From Hybos culiciformis (lineage: Eukaryota; Arthropoda; Insecta; Diptera; Hybotidae): a DNA stretch of 64,000 nt. Shown one piece after another: positions 61,388 through 64,000 of this stretch (positions within the stretch are counted from its first letter, which is position 1; the number at the start of each line of letters is the position of its first letter). A program made the position numbers and the translations under genes. Location: contig OZ023273.1 in NCBI GenBank assembly GCA_964007475.1, forward strand, positions 100,854,533-100,918,532. Reading direction: 5' to 3'. Under the pieces are notes generated by a model that worked only from the letters and a program-made list of their open reading frames with translations, did not search any database and was not told where the DNA came from.

Positions 61388-62225
61388 TAGGCTTGTGAAT
61401 TTTAGTTCCTTAAAAACCTTGTTTAGACACCTAAAAAGTTCCTAAAAAAACAAAAAAAAGTCGCTAAAAAAGACACTAAAAAAGTCGCTAAAAAAATAGT
61501 TAAAAAAAATTTCCCAAAAATTTACAGAATTTTAGATTTTGATACAAAAATTTCAAATCTACGAATGATAAAAAAGATAATAATTTTGGATTTTCATATT
61601 ATTTATTGTGCGAATATATTAATATAGCAATTTGATTTAAAAGTTAAAAAAAAAATATAAATTTCATTGCACAAAAAACTTAAAAAAATGAAAATGGATT
61701 TTGAAATAAAAATGTAAAAAAGAGTTTATTAATTATTGATTGATTTATTGCAATAAATTACAAAATGCTTTCGTAAATTTATTTTCGAATTAAAATTTTT
61801 GTGGGTTAGATCTGAAAAGATTTTTATGTATAGAAAATGATCTTTCAACTTCTGTCGAAGTAATAGGGGCATACTTAAAGGGAATTATTTCCTGAACTTT
61901 ATATTGCTCGCAAATATCATTCTTCTGTCAGACATCATGTTTGAAATTTTTTTCAAAATTGAAAAATCCATGTTTTTCATTATGACGGCCTTTAATGTAA
62001 GAACAAAATTGGTAAAATAGTTCCTCAAAAAGTCAAAAATGTTTAAAAAAGTCATTAAAAGTCAAAAAAGTCGAAATAGTCGCTAAAACATGAAATAGGT
62101 AGAAAAAGTCGCTAACATATTGGGCTCAAATTACAGCAAATTTTTCGAAACGTGGAGATATTTTAATAAAAATCTGTTATTACGCACGACTGAAAAAAGG
62201 TAATTACCTAAAAATCACAACCCTA
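61388..62225. mobile_element. hAT element, 838 bp, with perfect 8-bp target duplication
   Basis: The left end TAGGCTTGTGAATTTTAG (61388) and inverted right end (TAGGGTTGTGATTTTTAG on the other strand, ending at 62225) form an 18-bp terminal repeat with two mismatches. CTTATTAT flanks both sides (61380-61387 and 62226-62233). AAAAAGTCGCTAAAAA motifs recur near both ends, as sub-terminal repeats. The interior keeps a piece of hAT transposase on the minus strand. It is an internally deleted, non-autonomous copy. Confidence 0.8.
61745..61917 (-). pseudogene. hAT transposase dimerisation-domain fragment
   Basis: The minus strand reads EQYKVQEIIPFKYAPITSTE, VERSFSIHKNLFRSNPQKF, a stop, then FENKFTKAFCNLLQ. 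The KYAPITSxxVERSFSxxK pattern is the hATC C-terminal dimerisation motif of hAT transposases (also seen in CGGBP1-like genes derived from them). The stop and missing upstream domains make it non-functional. It explains the superfamily of the surrounding element. Confidence 0.7.
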
Positions 62226-62422
62226 CTTATTATCATTTATGAAATTCAATTTAAAGTTAATTTTTCTTGGAAAAATCACGAAATTTTAAAGTAAATAATT
62301 TTAATTTTCAGAGACGCAAATTAGTACATTTGTAAGGACAAGATTATATTTTGTTATTTTTATTTAAAAATTTAGGAATGTCAAATTTAACAAAGGCAAT
62401 TTGGATTTGTTAAAATTAATAA

Positions 62423-63361
62423 GGGGCTGTTCACAAATTACGTAACGGCCTAGGGGGGGGGTTTGAAAATTTGTTACGGTTTGTTACGGCGGCGGGGGCA
62501 AAAATGTTATGTAACCAAATTTCCTCCTTTTTATAAAAAAAATTACACTAAATATAATATTAATGCACGCCATAGCCGGGCAAAATACTTGTAATTTCAA
62601 AATACTGTAATTTGAAAATAGTAATTCAATTACATTTTGTAATTTGTAATGTGTAATTCAATTACATTGGCAGATTCGTAATTAGAAAAATGTAATTTTA
62701 ATTCGTTAATTCATATTTGTAATTTGTATTTAGTAATTTGTATTTCGATCAACTTGTAATTTCAAAATACTTTTACTTTCAAATTACTTAACGGTAAAAA
62801 TTTTTCTCTTTATTTAACTGTAAAAGTCGTATGTTGCTTAGAAATTCAAAATAAATAAATAAATAGGCTTTCTTTTTCGTGTTTTAATTTCTTTTGTGTT
62901 TTGGTTTAATTTTTTTGTTTTTATTTTTAATACTGGATAATTTGTAATTGTAATTTTGTAATTTGAAATTACATTATTGTAATTGGATCCAAAAATAGTG
63001 TAATTTCAAATTACTAATTTGTAATTTTTAATTAAACGAAAAATGTAATTTAATTTCAGTAATTTAATTTGAGGTAAATTTTTGTGTAATTTGTAATTTG
63101 TAATTTAAATTACATTCTCATGTATTTTGCCCGGCTATGATGCACGCCAAAAAAAACTTAAGTTATAATGAATTTTGTTTTGTTTATTCGAATAAAAAAA
63201 TTGTTCAAAAAGTAATTTAAAAAGTGTTTAACTTTTGTTACGTTATTCTTCTGGGGGGGGGGGGGGGGGGAGGGGTTTCGGAATTTGTTACGATCTGTTA
63301 CTATGGAAGGGGGGGGTTAAAAAACGGCAAAAAAAGCGTTACGTAATATGTGAACAGTCCC
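62423..63361. mobile_element. DNA element with 25-bp TIRs and TAA target duplication
   Basis: The left end GGGGCTGTTCACAAATTACG (62423) and inverted right end (GGGACTGTTCACATATTACG on the other strand, ending at 63361) match over 25 bp with two mismatches. TAA flanks both sides (62420-62422 and 63362-63364). Sub-terminal regions repeat TTTGTTACGGTTTGTTACGG-like motifs in inverted form and contain poly-G runs. The middle is taken up by a nested 569-bp element, so the original was about 360 bp. The TAA duplication suggests Harbinger or another 3-bp class; the family is uncertain. Confidence 0.7.
62571..63139. mobile_element. Nested hAT MITE, 569 bp, 8-bp target duplication
   Basis: A perfect 18-bp start CATAGCCGGGCAAAATAC (62571) faces its near-perfect complement ending at 63139 (GTATTTTGCCCGGCTATG). 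ATGCACGC flanks both sides (62563-62570, 63140-63147). The interior is almost wholly short repeats of TGTAATT and AATTACA in both orientations. It lies inside the element at 62423-63361 and is therefore younger than it. Confidence 0.85.
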
Positions 63362-63364
63362 TAA

Positions 63365-64000
63365 TGTGTCGTCGAAAAATTAGCACCATTTTAAATTCGC
63401 ATTGCGTACTATCCTTAAAAACATATAAAATACAAATTTTTAAAAATAAAATATCTAAAAGAAAAAATAAATCAAAGCGAAAATGTAGTAATTGCTTCAT
63501 GTTGGCCGTACCCAAGTGCAGTAGGATGTACATACACTGACATTAACTCGAAGCATTTTACACTATGTACCTATTTGATATTTGTATAACTGGATTTGCG
63601 CGAAATATTTGAATGAGTGTTAATACTTATGTATAATAAATAGATTTATAAAAATTTTAATCAATAATTGCAAAAAATCATTCAAGCATATATTTTGGCA
63701 CTATCGTTTCTATAAAAAAAAAACTTTTCAATTGCGTTATAGCTACATTGTTAGAAAAAAATTTGGACAAATAAAAAAAATTTGCACTCTAAATTAATTG
63801 ATTTAACGGAAAAAATTCATTTTAAATGTAGTTAAAATAATTCTAGAAAATAAAAGTTGACAATTTCTATACATCATACTGTTGCAAAAAAAAAATATTA
63901 GTTAATATAATACCTGTATTACTATATATATAAGCATGTAAAAGATGCATTATCAAAATATATATGTTTCCAAATTTTAGCTTTCAATTTGAAGGTTATT
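63365..64000. other. AT-rich end of window
   Basis: No gene recognised. The frames at 63235-63540 overlap the right end of the preceding transposon and are not credible. Confidence 0.4.

Noticed and set aside
1..64000. CRISPR arrays, operons or bacterial features
   Set aside because: The spliced genes and eukaryotic transposons show nuclear insect DNA; the tandem arrays have no CRISPR-like spacer pattern.

Overview
The window looks like a 64 kb piece of a very AT-rich insect genome. It has spliced genes with GT..AG introns, a chitin-binding RR-2 cuticular protein (an arthropod-specific family), arthropod-style TCAGTT/TATA core promoters, and a heavy load of DNA transposons, a LINE and tRNA-derived repeats. 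The order cannot be fixed from sequence alone. One peptide has a weak fly-like (Bomanin-like) signature, which is not enough to say Diptera.

Layout. 0-2.5 kb: a LINE 3' end, then a 2.0 kb DNA transposon with a perfect 8-bp target duplication. 4.1-6.4 kb: a dispersed repeat family carrying 62-67 bp tandem units and a ~170 bp palindrome, with a Harbinger/Tourist-like MITE nested in one tandem unit; further copies lie at 16.5-17.2 kb and 48.9-49.3 kb. 14.7-25.2 kb: three tiny two-exon genes for secreted peptides (80, 38 and 46 aa), interrupted by a nearly complete LINE (17.85-20.94 kb) and by foldback elements (22.3-23.4 kb). 25-37 kb: almost only AT-rich non-coding DNA. 37.3-39.5 kb: an unrecognised four-exon gene on the minus strand. 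43.7-47.6 kb: an ANTH-domain gene related to HIP1/Sla2 that ends without the actin-binding THATCH module; its large intron is full of repeats. 51.7-54.3 kb: an RR-2 cuticular protein with a poly-Q arm and a long Asn-Gly repeat tail. 61.4-63.4 kb: a cluster of DNA transposons with target duplications, one nested inside another.

The most interesting signal is the peptide group. All three genes have a first coding exon of exactly 18 codons that encodes the signal peptide, followed by a phase-0 intron and a short second exon with a Cys-poor, unrelated mature peptide. This suggests a shared signal exon attached to fast-diversifying effectors (immune, venom, salivary or reproductive). The 80-aa gene has a TATA box overlapped by an NF-kB-like site and next to a GATA motif, the arrangement seen in insect immune-peptide promoters. 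The larger genes (HIP1-like, cuticle, unknown minus-strand gene) show no operon-like or pathway link to each other. Exon models come from open frames, splice consensus and phase agreement by eye; no alignment or expression data were available.
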